From Macrosoma leucophasiata (Eukaryota > Arthropoda > Insecta > Lepidoptera > Hedylidae): 64,000 nucleotides of DNA. Location: positions 6,696,001 to 6,760,000 of the forward strand of contig JAWQUS010000030.1 in NCBI GenBank assembly GCA_036365455.1, in the 5' to 3' direction. The position numbers and the translations under genes were made by a program. Within the stretch, counting starts at the first letter, position 1; each line of letters starts with the position of its first letter. The notes beneath the pieces are model-generated. The model was not told the origin of the DNA, ran no database searches, and was given only the letters and a program-made list of their open reading frames with translations. This document shows positions 33,885 to 45,200 of this stretch, piece by piece.

Positions 33885-36800
33885 ATGTCGGCTAAGGGTA
33901 AAATTGAGAAGTGGTTGTACGCGGAATGGAGTACCGCGGAGGAACCGTTGCCGGTGGTGAGCCCTGCAGAAGACCATGATGGCGCGAAAAAGGAATTGAA
34001 CGTGGCCGGGGTTACATGTAAGTTGACACGTGTTGATTTCATGACCCTACCCGCAGTCCGCGTAGTCTAATCTAGATTGCGGTTACAATTACGAAAATAG
34101 CCAACCCTTACCTATAAGTTGCGGCGTTTACGTGGTCCTGTTGGTTGTACTCTTATAAACTCATTTGATTTTTCCCGAGTTTTCCCGATAACATAATTTA
34201 CCTATTTACTACATAAATAGGTAGATCTATGTTATGTATAAAGATTACTTACAGTTAATAACCGACTAAATGATTTTAGCTAACATCCGGTTTGAACTTA
34301 AAACTAAGTAGAACCTACATTGTCATGCAAATTGTATCTTATGTGAATCAAAGAGAAGTAGAGTCAAGACGTAGATATACAGTCTCTATCAATATAGATA
34401 GGTATCTATAATGATAGAGACCGTATTAGGTAATACTAACTTTAAACAAACTATAAAATCCTTTTTAAACATGCTTACGAGCTATACTGATATCTCACAT
34501 AAGCCTATCAGTATAAGCAATTCATAAATATGTATATATGTATAACTACTTAACCTTCTTGCTGAATATTTATCTATTTATTTCGGTACATCATTTTTTT
34601 TTCGTTTTTTGTAGATGAATATCATCAACCAGAACGTCTCAGTAACTCAAAGGTACACGACAGCCACGACGCTGCTGGTACTAGCGCAATTCAAGAGGAC
34701 CGAGACTTTTCTCCCAGCGCTTCCTCTTGGGAACCCAGTTGCAGTTCTTCTGAAGAATCTGATGAATCTAATGAGGTATCTATACCTAACCAAAAATCTT
34801 CAACTCTTGTTCTATTTCTTAAATGATTTTCTCCTCACCTTTCTGTTCACTAACATTTACTTAATAAAATTGACAGGAACAGGCAAGATCCATAAAAGTT
34901 GAACGCTTTGCGCGTCAGTACAGTAATAAAAAGCATAATTCTAAAAGAATACTCACACCATCCCACAGAGTTAATGCAATAATACCGAATGTGCTTCAAC
35001 CGAAACAATTGAATAGTTCTAACAAAAACAATTGCAGTCGTAAACGGAAACACATTGAAAGTAATAAAGAAATGACCCTCAAAAAATTTCTACCTGACTC
35101 TACGAGAAAAAACAATACTCCAACAGCGGACATGCGAGTTGAAAACATTAATGTGAATGTGAGAGAAATATTAGATATAAAAGCAGGTTTTAGAGAGCTA
35201 TTTAGAATGCTCAATGAACTCAAACCGGCTTCAGCACAACGTAAGAAAGTAAATGACGATGTAAAAAGAATATCGCCCGTTATAAATGGACACAATAAAG
35301 ATAATATATCAGACGCGGAGGACGGAAATAGCAATGGGAGCCGGAGCGACGAATCCAATCGGTCGGATGACAATGTTCTCATTACTAACAAATATGCTAA
35401 AGCCCGTGTGCCGCCTGTTACTTCGAAAGGACGACATTCAACTGGAACTGTAGAATCTGAATGGGTGAGCCTTAATTAATTATGCAGGACTGATGCTAGT
35501 CCAATGAATGGTAGACACAGTCACACAGTTTAGGCAAAAGCAAACTTTTAAAAATGTTTGAATTAAAATAAACAAAATGTTCTAACGTATTTATGTATTA
35601 TTTTCAGGTTCCAATAGGCAGTGGGAAGACATTGATACATAAAGAGAAATTCAGAAAAGTGAAATGGAAGTCTTACACGATTGCCACAAGGACGCTGCTT
35701 CTGGCGACATTTCCGAGAAAGTAATTATTTGTTTCTAATCCAATTTAGATTTAAATTTCTAAAGAATTGTCAGGACCGGGATATCTGGCGCTCTACACTC
35801 TCTGCCTACCCCGATAGGGACCTGGCGTGAAGACACATACATAATCTAATTTATCAATTACTAGATATAATGTATAGATATGAGACGATCTAACAGGAGC
35901 ATTTGTTTCGGGAAATACATTTTAATCTGAACGGAAATATTACGATGAAGTTACTTAAAAAAAAATAGAAAAAATTCTTAAGACATCGGTCAAATGCTTT
36001 ATGGAAATCTAGAAATGCGCTTACCATTTAACTTGACAGAATTATAAGAATTATATCATATTAAGTATAATGAATCAATATAATAGTACCAGTCTAAAGA
36101 AAACGAACGTGTGATAGTACCTAGTTAAACTGTATTTCATTTGGCGAAGTAGGAACATTGAGTTATAAAAATTATTGTACCTATCTTATTTTCAGGATAT
36201 TAGCAACACATTCTTTAACTGGAAAGCGTTCACCGGCTTTTCAAAACAAACCACCGAAAATGTGTTTGGATCCAAAGATTATTTCTGATGTCATCATTGA
36301 AATCACGTCGCGATTCAAAGTGAAAGAAAATTTAGTACGGTATGTACCTACAGACAGTCTGTACAACTCGCCGTTTGTCAAATATAGCTTTAATTGCAGC
36401 GTAAGGAGCCCCTGTGGTTGAGGGGAGAGTCCGCTGATAGTACCATTGTCGTGTTATTTTATCGAAATGGCAAATAATCAAGCAGTTCGCTTTTATAGTA
36501 AATTAGGTACTTGCTTAATACTGCAATAATAAACTATAGACAAAATGATAGGCTGCACTGCAGTACTCTCTTACATCCTCTATGTGAGCTACATGCTAAC
36601 TTGCCACCTTCATTACCTAACTTTATAAAAAGAGTTTCACTTGTAATATTTTATTTTTCGCAATAAAGTAGTGAGTAAATTTTAGAAATAAAAAAAAATG
36701 GAAAGAAAAAATTCCAGCATGAATTGAACTTGCGACCTCAAGATAACCAATGCAGCCGCTTTACCACTAATAAGCTACCGAAGTTTTCTGAGATCGCAGG

Positions 36801-37016
36801 TTCGATTCCTGCCCGAAGACAAATTTATTCATTTATTCTTCTTTCCATTTTTTCTTTATTTTCTAGACTTTCACTTACTAAACAAAACATATATTTCTTT
36901 ATTGTTTCAGGAGCATAATAACGACCAAGTGTGCAGATGAATGCAAAATGTACAAAATGAGAATGAAATTGAAACCTAAAAATAAGAACGAGCCTCTAGA
37001 AAAAGGTGGCGAGTAA
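33885..37016 (+). CDS. BEN-domain protein, copy 2 (complete)
   Basis: Model: 33885-34017, 34615-34775, 34877-35464, 35608-35720, 36196-36339, 36911-37016; 414 residues, TAA. The start ATCAATGTCGGC is the first ATG of an exon with a good GTAAGT donor. Exon 2 must be read in phase 1 (YEYHQPERLS to SSSEESDESNE). The long third exon encodes a basic, then acidic, low-complexity linker. The BEN domain begins at about residue 295 (VPIGSGK) with YTIATRTLLLATFPRK, LATHSLTGKRSP and IITTKCADECKMYK. A DNA-binding or chromatin role is inferred from the family. BEN exon sizes of 113 and 144 bases with identical phases match copy 1. A poly(A) signal AATAAA lies at 37043. It is convergent with the LRR gene. 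Confidence 0.87.
34382..34421. repeat. near-perfect palindrome, 18-base arms
   Basis: GTCTCTATCAATATAGAT and ATCTATAATGATAGAGAC, one mismatch, four-base spacer, in intron 1 of the second BEN gene. Confidence 0.7.
35768..35850. repeat. short dispersed repeat (GGGGTAGGCAGAG family, inverted)
   Basis: GTCAGGACCGGGATATCTGG, then CTCTCTGCCTACCCCGATAG; in an intron of the second BEN gene. Confidence 0.55.
36656..36860. repeat. second SINE fold-back (head-to-head tRNA-like units)
   Basis: A minus-strand unit (about 36785-36717, with ACTTCGGTAGCTTATTAG on its strand) meets a plus-strand half unit containing GCAGGTTCGATTCCTGCCC. Both flanks carry the family tail (TGGAAAGAAAAAA on the left, TTCTTTCCATTTTTTC on the right). 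Same architecture as 8411-8665. It lies in the last intron of the second BEN gene. Confidence 0.65.
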
Positions 37017-37621
37017 TCGTATAGTTTAACCATTATAAGATAAATAAAAGTAGATCGACAATACACACGACCGCTAACGTTCCCTTCGAGCCTTCGACCA
37101 ACACAGCGGACAGCTGATCCCTACAGGCCACGCGGCTTTGAATCAAGTCCAGTGTTCAAGTGTTCAGTGTTCATTCGGCCGCAATATGGCAATTTTGTCG
37201 ATTCTACTAATTACATGAAGCAGTTGAAGCTCTATTTATTCATAGTAAATGTGAATTAATTTCATAGTAAGTAAATATTTGTATTGTCGGTCTAACTTTT
37301 TCTTAAGGCTTTGCAAATAGTCATAAGTCTGTAGTTGTAAATTAAAATTCACCAAAGTATATTTTATTTAAGTAATCGGTACCGATACACAATACTCCGA
37401 ATGTGTTTAAATGATAAGTTTTGTAAAATACTTAGTGCTTGTTTATGTATTGTTTCAAGGATGTTGTAAATTGATAAATACCTATGTATCTAATAAACCG
37501 TCGTAAAACTACTATTAATCAATCAAACATAGTGTTTTTAGTTAAGATTTTTGTATTAAAATATGATAAATAAACCTCATTTTTACTTTCCTCGACTGTA
37601 CTTAAAAAAAAATAAACAAGG

Positions 37622-40452
37622 TTAGTTTCCTTGCTGGAAGATGCCAAGTGGTGACAGCACGAGATCTGTATTCGTGCTTGCAATGATAGCTCTCATGAGC
37701 ATCATGTCATCTGGTGTGAACTGCCATCCGCTTAGCTGGCCCAAGCTTTGCAGTTTTGGACAGCACTCCATGAGCAGTTCTACCGTATCTCTGGTAAGAC
37801 GTGGGGCATTGGGGAACCAGATGCCTTCTAAACTCTCGAATTTGCACCGTCTGACCATTCTGAAATGTAACAGGAAACGTATGTTAAATCCTTCAGGCTA
37901 CCAGAAAAATATGACAAATGATTTCTTGTTGTTCTCGGACCCTATAGGGTCCATCTGTTGCTGCAGGGATTTAACATTTCAGGCTCTCACTCACGCCAAC
38001 TCAATTGCCAAAGCACAGAAAATTAGGTGTTTGTAGTTTTTTTCTACCATCGTACACAAAAATATGTATATAAGCAAGTTCTATCAGGCCCGCTTGATCA
38101 TACGGGCACCTTATACGGTGGTAATAAGTCATATTGATTGATTTTAGTTAAGCGTAGAATGCGTAGAGTTCCCTGCCTGTACGTCTCATTCGTAGTTTTT
38201 GTAACTTTAATTTTCTAATTAACAACGAAAAAAAAAGTGTATTTCAGTCTTTTTTTGGTTTGAATAAAAGAATAACGGTCTTATACTTATTTGCTTCTTT
38301 ATTATGTTGCTAAATTATGTATACTTTAAAAGTGTTCAAGCTTACTGTGTTCCGATTAGGAGTTGTAGGATCTAGGACAGCAGAAATATCCCAATAACTC
38401 ATATTAATCTGACTATAACAAACTAGTTAGGTAGACGATTCTCAAAAATATCGTATAATTTTCTTACAAGACTTGGGAGTAAATAAACAAATTCCTTCAT
38501 GGCCGACATTAACTAAATCTTGTTAGGAATCGATAAATTACAATATGTATTGGGTATTTTTGTATTAAAACTGTAGTACACCAACTCAGTTCACCCGGGT
38601 GAATGAGGGGCATTCTTTCTGTCCGGTGTATTTTTTATGGCAAATATTTGTTGTTTGACGATATCGACAGAGTTCAAGATTTTTGGGCCAAGCAACTAGT
38701 ATTAATTATATAATTTAGCTTAGATTGTCCTAAGAAAGTTAGTCATGTAAATAGGTTTTAATTGCAATTAGAAGTTGATGAATAAGGTACCAACTTAAAT
38801 ATTTTAACAATTTAGGTAATCAAAGACATAAACATTTAAAATAAGTTTACATTGTTAAATAACGTAAATTTTCTCTGAATATTTTATCGTAATTAAAATT
38901 TAGATCGTTAATTTACCCATATCACTACACAAACATCTTGCTAGCTAACATTAGTTGTTTACAAAATCTTAAAATAATTCACATGCTCGAGTGTGCCTTC
39001 ACAAGCAAGATGTTTACATTCAGATATCATCTCTGACTAATACACTGCAGATATATGTAGGTACCTACTATAGTCTTACCATGATTACAATGAACTGTAA
39101 TAAAATGCCTACTCTTTCCTGTAAACCATACCTACTCGTAGTTGCTTGCTGTTTTAGCAAATGCGTTGAATGTAAATTCATTTAACAAATTCTTGATGGT
39201 TATAATTCGTGATTACTTACCGTGACATATCGTTGTCGTCTAACTTAATTTCATCTCCAATTATTATTTTCTTTAGATTAGGGCTAGCCGTCATTAAATA
39301 TTTCAGACAAGACGTTGATAAGTTTCCATGTATTATTTCGATATGTTCTAATTTATTAAATGGCACTTCTTCTTCGTGCGTTGCAGTATGAATTTGATAG
39401 AATTCTATACTCTCCAAATTTCTACACGTCTCCGCTATTCTGGTGAAGTTGAATGAACCCGTTGAAGCCGAGAGCATCAATGTAACAATTTTGTATCCAA
39501 TTTTATCCAACAACTGATGGAGCTCGTGGCACTGGAATTTGTTCAGTTTGATTTTATTGAGACAATTCAACTCTTTTATATGTTGCATAACTCCTTGGTC
39601 GGGCTCCTCTAAATAAATTGTTTCTATCATCGGACATAAAGCAACAATAGCCTTCATGGTTCTCATGTTCGTTTGAACATCGTGCACGTACTGCAGTTTC
39701 GTTTTGAAGTCGGGTGGCGGGCAATCGTAGTTGTAAAGGTGATAAATAGCTTTTCCCACGTACGAGTAACTGCCTAGGTTTGTAAGATTAGGCAATTTTT
39801 TGATTAGCAATGCAACGTCCGTGTGATCAATGTTCTCTTCTCCGTACATTCCAATGTTGACAACGGTCAAACTCTGAGCTAATTGGGGATTACCTGACAA
39901 CATAGCATCTATGCCTATTTCGGTGATATCGGTCTCGCCTGAAACGTCGAGTAACTTCAAAACCTTGTTGTGCTCGCCGATGCATTTTAAAACTTCATCA
40001 TTAGCGATGTAAGGAATATTGAGGACAGTTAAGTTTTTAAGATTCTTGATCAGCTGGTACATAAGCGACAAATGCTCGTCTTTCACCCACACGCCTTTCA
40101 AATTGAGCGCCGTCAGGTGGTGCCCTTGCTCTAAAATCAGTTCAAGGACTTTCCTGTAATAGGGACAGGGAAAGATGCCTGTGGCTAAGCTTTTGACATT
40201 TTCTTTCAACAGCAGCCTCATCGTGTAGTATCTGACAGACGGATCGAGGTACTCCGACGTGAGTATTAAATTAATGAGATCTTGAAATATGTCGCTCGTC
40301 GCTCCCATGCTCTCGTAGTACGACGACACCATCGCGAAGGGCAGGGAGACGTCCTCCTCGGACGTAACTTGGGAGAGAGTATGGATAAGTTGCCTAGCCA
40401 CCAGGGATAAAGTTATTTCCTGTAGCGGCGGTACTGGGCACTTTGGCGACAT
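37622..40452 (-). CDS. leucine-rich-repeat protein, function unknown
   Basis: Two exons, 40452-39221 and 37859-37622, joined in phase 2 across a 1.36-kb intron; 489 residues. ATG at 40452 is the first in-frame methionine and starts MSPKCPVPPLQEITLSLVAR. From about residue 115 the chain shows irregular leucine-rich repeats: LTALNLKGVWV, LTVLNIPYI, LKLLDVSG, LTVVNIGMYG, NLESIEFYQ, LKKIIIGDEI and, in exon 2, LEGIWFPNAPRL. The pattern resembles the LRR arrays of F-box/LRR or ZYG11-type substrate adaptors. An N-terminal helical region is present, but I see no clear F-box, signal peptide or membrane segment. The ligase-adaptor idea is only an inference. Confidence 0.75.
37860..39220. other. intron of the LRR gene
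   Basis: AT-rich with no exon, repeat head or inverted ends that I can support. Confidence 0.5.
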
Positions 40453-41531
40453 TTTCACAGCACTGTATTCCTCTTTTGATTGAGCTATATCACCAGCACT
40501 AACACTTATCCACGTTGCACTAGGTTCTACTATATATTGAGCATCACTCCAGCACTATAACATTCGAATTTCGGAGTCGAAAGAAATGAAATATCCGTGC
40601 GGCTATTTAGCGCACGCGCATCTCAGGGTTGGCAACGCGCCAGCTCTCTTTTATGATTCAAACTCACACAAACTCGTGCATTATTTTTAGAACTTTACGT
40701 GTAAAAGGTGTTTATACTCCGCGGAGTATATAAAGAAATTATAACTTTATTTCTATATCACGGTCGTTGAGGTCTATGCGTAGTAAAATCTCTGCCAATT
40801 TTTTTTGATAAATTTGTTATTATGAACTAGATAATAGTCGAATACATTCAAATTTCAATCATAATCTATTACTCAAATCTGCCAATATTTTTTTATGGGA
40901 ATTAATCTGAATTTGTTTTACAGTTTGCCTCTGCATAAACCAAGACTTCCAATAAAAAAAACGTCGATAGTCACTTAAAATTATTTAATAAGAGATAAAA
41001 TACTAATATACACTTACATAAATTATAATCTACAGAAATAAGTTCACTATGCAGAAATATTGACATATAAATACAACTGTTATTACACTTTAAACATACG
41101 TATATTATTATTATTATTTATGCTTATCTCGTATTATGTCGTATTTCTGCTTCGAACAGTGAGAGAAATGACCTTTACTAAATAATTAAATTGTAAGTTC
41201 ATGAATCAAGATGGTGAATCTCTTCACCATCTTCTTCTTTCAATCTTCACTTTCCACCATCTCTGGTGGAAAGTGAAGATAAATTTATTTACAAAAATAG
41301 TCATTCATTTACATACCTATGTTTTAATTTGCACCACTTTTTGTCATAAAACAAGACAAAATATAATAATAAACTAAGTTTTCAATATATATATATTGAG
41401 AAAACACTTTTTCCAGTTACATCCGTTATATAAGATAAATAAAGCATTTGAAATGGTTTGAAATAATAATAAGTTATACCTAAAACAAAAAGGGAGTAAT
41501 AAATGTCATATCACTTCTACCTTTACAGTCT
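40453..41531. other. 5' flank of the LRR gene and intergenic DNA
   Basis: The LRR promoter should lie in 40453-40650; no clear core element was seen. The rest is AT-rich. Two small palindromes lie at 41208-41233 (10-base arms) and 41243-41280 (17-base perfect arms, ATCTTCACTTTCCACCA, four-base spacer). Confidence 0.5.
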
Positions 41532-41764
41532 AAAGGACTTATTACACGGCACGGTATTCAGGGTACGATAGCAAGGGTCAGGGTAGTGTAATAACATTTA
41601 GGGAGTTAGGGCCCTAATTAGGGCGACCGGAGCGGCCCGTGTATTTGTACTGTGATTGAGTTAGAGCGCTGTCGACCGGATAGTGTAATAAGCGGCAACC
41701 CGGCGCGAGGCCACGCCCACCCTTTCTGTCGGACCCTGAATACCGAGTCGTGTAATAGCCTTTT
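41532..41764. mobile_element. MITE with about 33-base inverted ends
   Basis: Left AAAGGACTTATTACACGGCA and GGTATTCAGGGT, right the complement ACCCTGAATACCGAGTCGTG. The interior has GGGAGTTAGGGCCCTAATTA and is GC-richer than its flanks. Related sequence occurs at 55585-55700 and 56210-56245. Confidence 0.65.
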
Positions 41765-41883
41765 AACTCTGCCACAAATATTTACAGACAAACACTAAAC
41801 ATGTGCAGTAAAAGGATTTGATTAGTGCTGAATAATATTTTCTCGGTCTTTAGAGCCTACGCAACAGTTTTTTTCCAGGAGAC

Positions 41884-42232
41884 ACTGGCAGATTCTTGGC
41901 AACCAGCAAAAATCTCTACAATATCTGTTCAGTGCGGAAACACCAGTCTGCTATATCTTCGGAGACGAGGTACCAAGTCTTGCTTTATTTGGCATTGTTA
42001 TGCCAAAGACCTAAGGGGCCGTTCATAAGATACGTCACGCATAATATATGTATGTTCAACCTCCCTATACGTCACGGTTTTGTCCGGTTTTTCCTATCTT
42101 CTTAAAATGTACCGTCAACCCCCCCCCCCCTCCCCCGCACGCCGCTTCTCGAACGATTGTGAACGTATTTTACGAACGATCCTTTATTGAATGATTCTAG
42201 GCACCAGTAGCAACAATGTTCAGTGCTCCTCA
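41884..42232 (-). pseudogene. decayed copies of the last PRPF6 exon
   Basis: 41884-41985 matches the 3' part of the PRPF6 terminal exon: CACTGGCAGATTCTTGGCAA against the exon's CACTGGCAGGTTCTTGGCGA, then TCTGTTCAGTGCGGAAACAC. On the minus strand it has in-frame stops. A shorter piece at about 42198-42232 shares GTTCAGTGCT and flanking bases. Both lie downstream of the gene. Confidence 0.7.
42117..42136. repeat. poly-C tract
   Basis: Thirteen C, one T and five C in a row, a potential G-quadruplex on the minus strand just beyond the PRPF6 3' end. Confidence 0.8.
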
Positions 42233-42291
42233 ATTACTAATTAGAATCATTATTTCCCAATATGATTAGAGTACTCGCACGGTTTGCCCTC

Positions 42292-45200
42292 TTAAGTAGG
42301 CACTGGCAGGTTCTTGGCGACCAATAATAAAATCTGTTCAGTGCTGAAACACCAGTTCACTATATCTTTGGACACGACACACCAGTTCTCGCCGTGGTGC
42401 GGCTCGGCTGTTTTGCAGCGCGTCTTCACGTCTTCTTGCTGTTGCTCGTTGCCGTGAAGCATTTCGAATTTGTAGAAGTAAGCCCACGCGTCGCCGAGGT
42501 CCGGATCGATTTTGACCTGGAGAATAAGGGCATGTTTTATTTTGTGCCGGCGTTACGACCATACCACGAAACGGCGACGGTATGGGACCATACGGCGATA
42601 GGGAACCTAGTGGATATATATACTCTAGTCTAGATCTAAACAAATAAATAAAATTGGAGTGGTCTGTTTGTAACATTTATCTTTATATTTTTATTATTTA
42701 TGCATTGTGAATGCATATGTATACACTTGTATACACGGTACATATTCCAAAACAACATTTTTTACAATTTTTGTGTTTGTCTGTCTGCATGTATGTCTGT
42801 TTGTCCCCGCTAATCTTGAGAATGGCTAGACCGATTTTGACGGGACATTCACAGGCAGATAGTTTATGTAATACGGAGTAACTTAGGCTACTTTTATATT
42901 ACGTCCGGGAAATACTGAACAATCATAAATTCTCAACCGGACGAAGTCGCGGGCGTAGCCAGTCATAAATAAATAATAAGTTTGCAGCATATCTTGATCA
43001 ACGAAATAATTCTGCAGCGGGATCCTAACCTATTTACCTAAGGATTAAAATTAAACTTTCTGGATGACATTTCCATATTAAAATAATGTTCATGCTTTCT
43101 TAATATACCTAATTATTTTTATTATATGCAATTTTTGTAACTATTTCATAACGTATCATGTATACATATAGTTACAACTATCAGAAGAGCTTTCAACAGT
43201 TCATTCGCCACGACCGCTTTTCTTTGACGAATTGCTTACCAATGTAATCATATTCCTTTAAATATTACTTAAATTAGGCCTTCAATAATGTGATTACTTA
43301 CCGTTCGGTTGAACCACTCACGACACTTGTTCAGTTTCCTCTCAGTCCAGAACAGTTGCGAGACGGCCAGTAGCACGTGAGCGTCATGTTCACATTTCTT
43401 CAACGCATCCACCTGTTGCAAATAAATCTTGATTAATAATAAGAACATTATTGCATATTTTTATGAAATGTTTGCTTAAACGTTTTCTTCAATTCAAGAA
43501 CTGGAACCCTATTCCATTACATAAGCCTGGGTTGCATCACGATATTTGTTAAAGTTAAAATTATTGTAACATTTCATATTCCTCTTATAGAAATCTGTTG
43601 AAGTTAGAGAAGGATGTGAAATGTTACAATAAGTTTAACTTTTACAAATATCGTGGTGCAACCTAGGCTTAGTGTTTTAATTTTAACGGTTAAGTAAAAA
43701 TCCAAAGTATTAAGGTTAACCTGTATTCTTTTTTTAATAATCTGCATATAAACCGTTTCCTGAATAAAGTTAACATTTGTTCAAAACCCATATCACCTAT
43801 GAGGCGCTGTGTTGTGATTGGCCCTTCCGACAGCGATGTGTGTCTTGACGCGAGTCGTTTTGGTTTTGCTTAGATACATTTTATTGACATTAAAGTCTAT
43901 TAGACTCTAATCCAGAGGTTTCCAAACTATTTTTTCTTGTAGACCCTTTACAATTTTTTCTGGTTTCTGTAAACCCCCGTCCTTGCTTCATTTATATCAC
44001 ATTCCCATATTTCCAATTTTTATTCACGTCTACATAGACCCCCATCGAGTCTCCCATGGACCACTTTGGGAATCACTGGTATAATGTAAGTAAATTGGTA
44101 CTATCAGTGTATGTGTTGAGATCCATTATCGTGGACCCCCATTTTCATTTCATGGACCCCCAATTTTTTTTTCGCTAACGTAGACCCCTTTCAGGTTGTC
44201 ATAGACCCCCAGGGGTCGATATAGACCACTTTGGGAATCACTGCTCTAATCCATCAAATGCTACTTCTCTGCTGTCTCTTTTATACATATTAATGAGCAA
44301 TATTTAGGTTAAAACACATTTTACCAAACAGTTTACTGGATATAGATTAATCAAAACAAAAGGTTTTGGTTTAACCGGTTAGTCCTTTAACCCAATTATC
44401 TAGTCCTTGCTACAATTTCATCTATCAACAATCCTATTAATTATAACCGACACGTGAAAGTGACACGTATTTTTTTTCAGTAAGTTCTACTGACTTGAAG
44501 GTTTTATTGCTACCTGGGTACTTTATACCACTATCGCTATACAACTTACACTCTTGGTTTTCCTCTGCGGCCGCGACTCCATGAATATCGCCTCCGCCCA
44601 CAAACGGCCCGCGTTTGGACATTCTTGTAGACCCTTGGCCATAACAGCGTTCGCTATTTCCACGCTACCGTTACGCCGCTCCAGTCTTACACTTTCTAAC
44701 CTGCATCAAAATGTTTCATAACACAAGGTGTTACAACAGTATGTATAATAAAAATATAACTTTTAAAACCTCCACAGTAATCACGCAACTTGTAGGTAGA
44801 AGAACATCAAGCCACCCGCAATTTGACATTTTGCTGTTACAACAGTCTGTCCGCGACCACGGCTTGTGCAACCGAGTCGAAACGTCGGAATAAAGGTAAA
44901 AAGTGTTTTTACCCAATATCTATATCGCGTCACGACCCGGTTCGTCAAATTAGTGATATAATAAAAATAATTCGTGAATAATAAATTATTCATTCACGAA
45001 GATTTTATAACTATCAATTGTCGTACACAAACCTTAATGTTATAATAACAATTCACTGGTGGTAGAGCTCCAGTGACGGAGCTCGCGGGCGTAGGCACCA
45101 CCGCATTACCTAATATACTTGCCGCTAAATGGTAGTGTTCAGCACTATCGTGTTCCTGAAAAAACTGTTCTTCTATTTCCCTCTTCATCACGTGGAGGCT

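Noticed and set aside
34615..34902. Open frame starting MNIINQNVSVTQ
   Set aside because: The exon is spliced in phase 1, which gives YEYHQPERLS and an acidic end that joins the next exon; the listed frame is out of phase.
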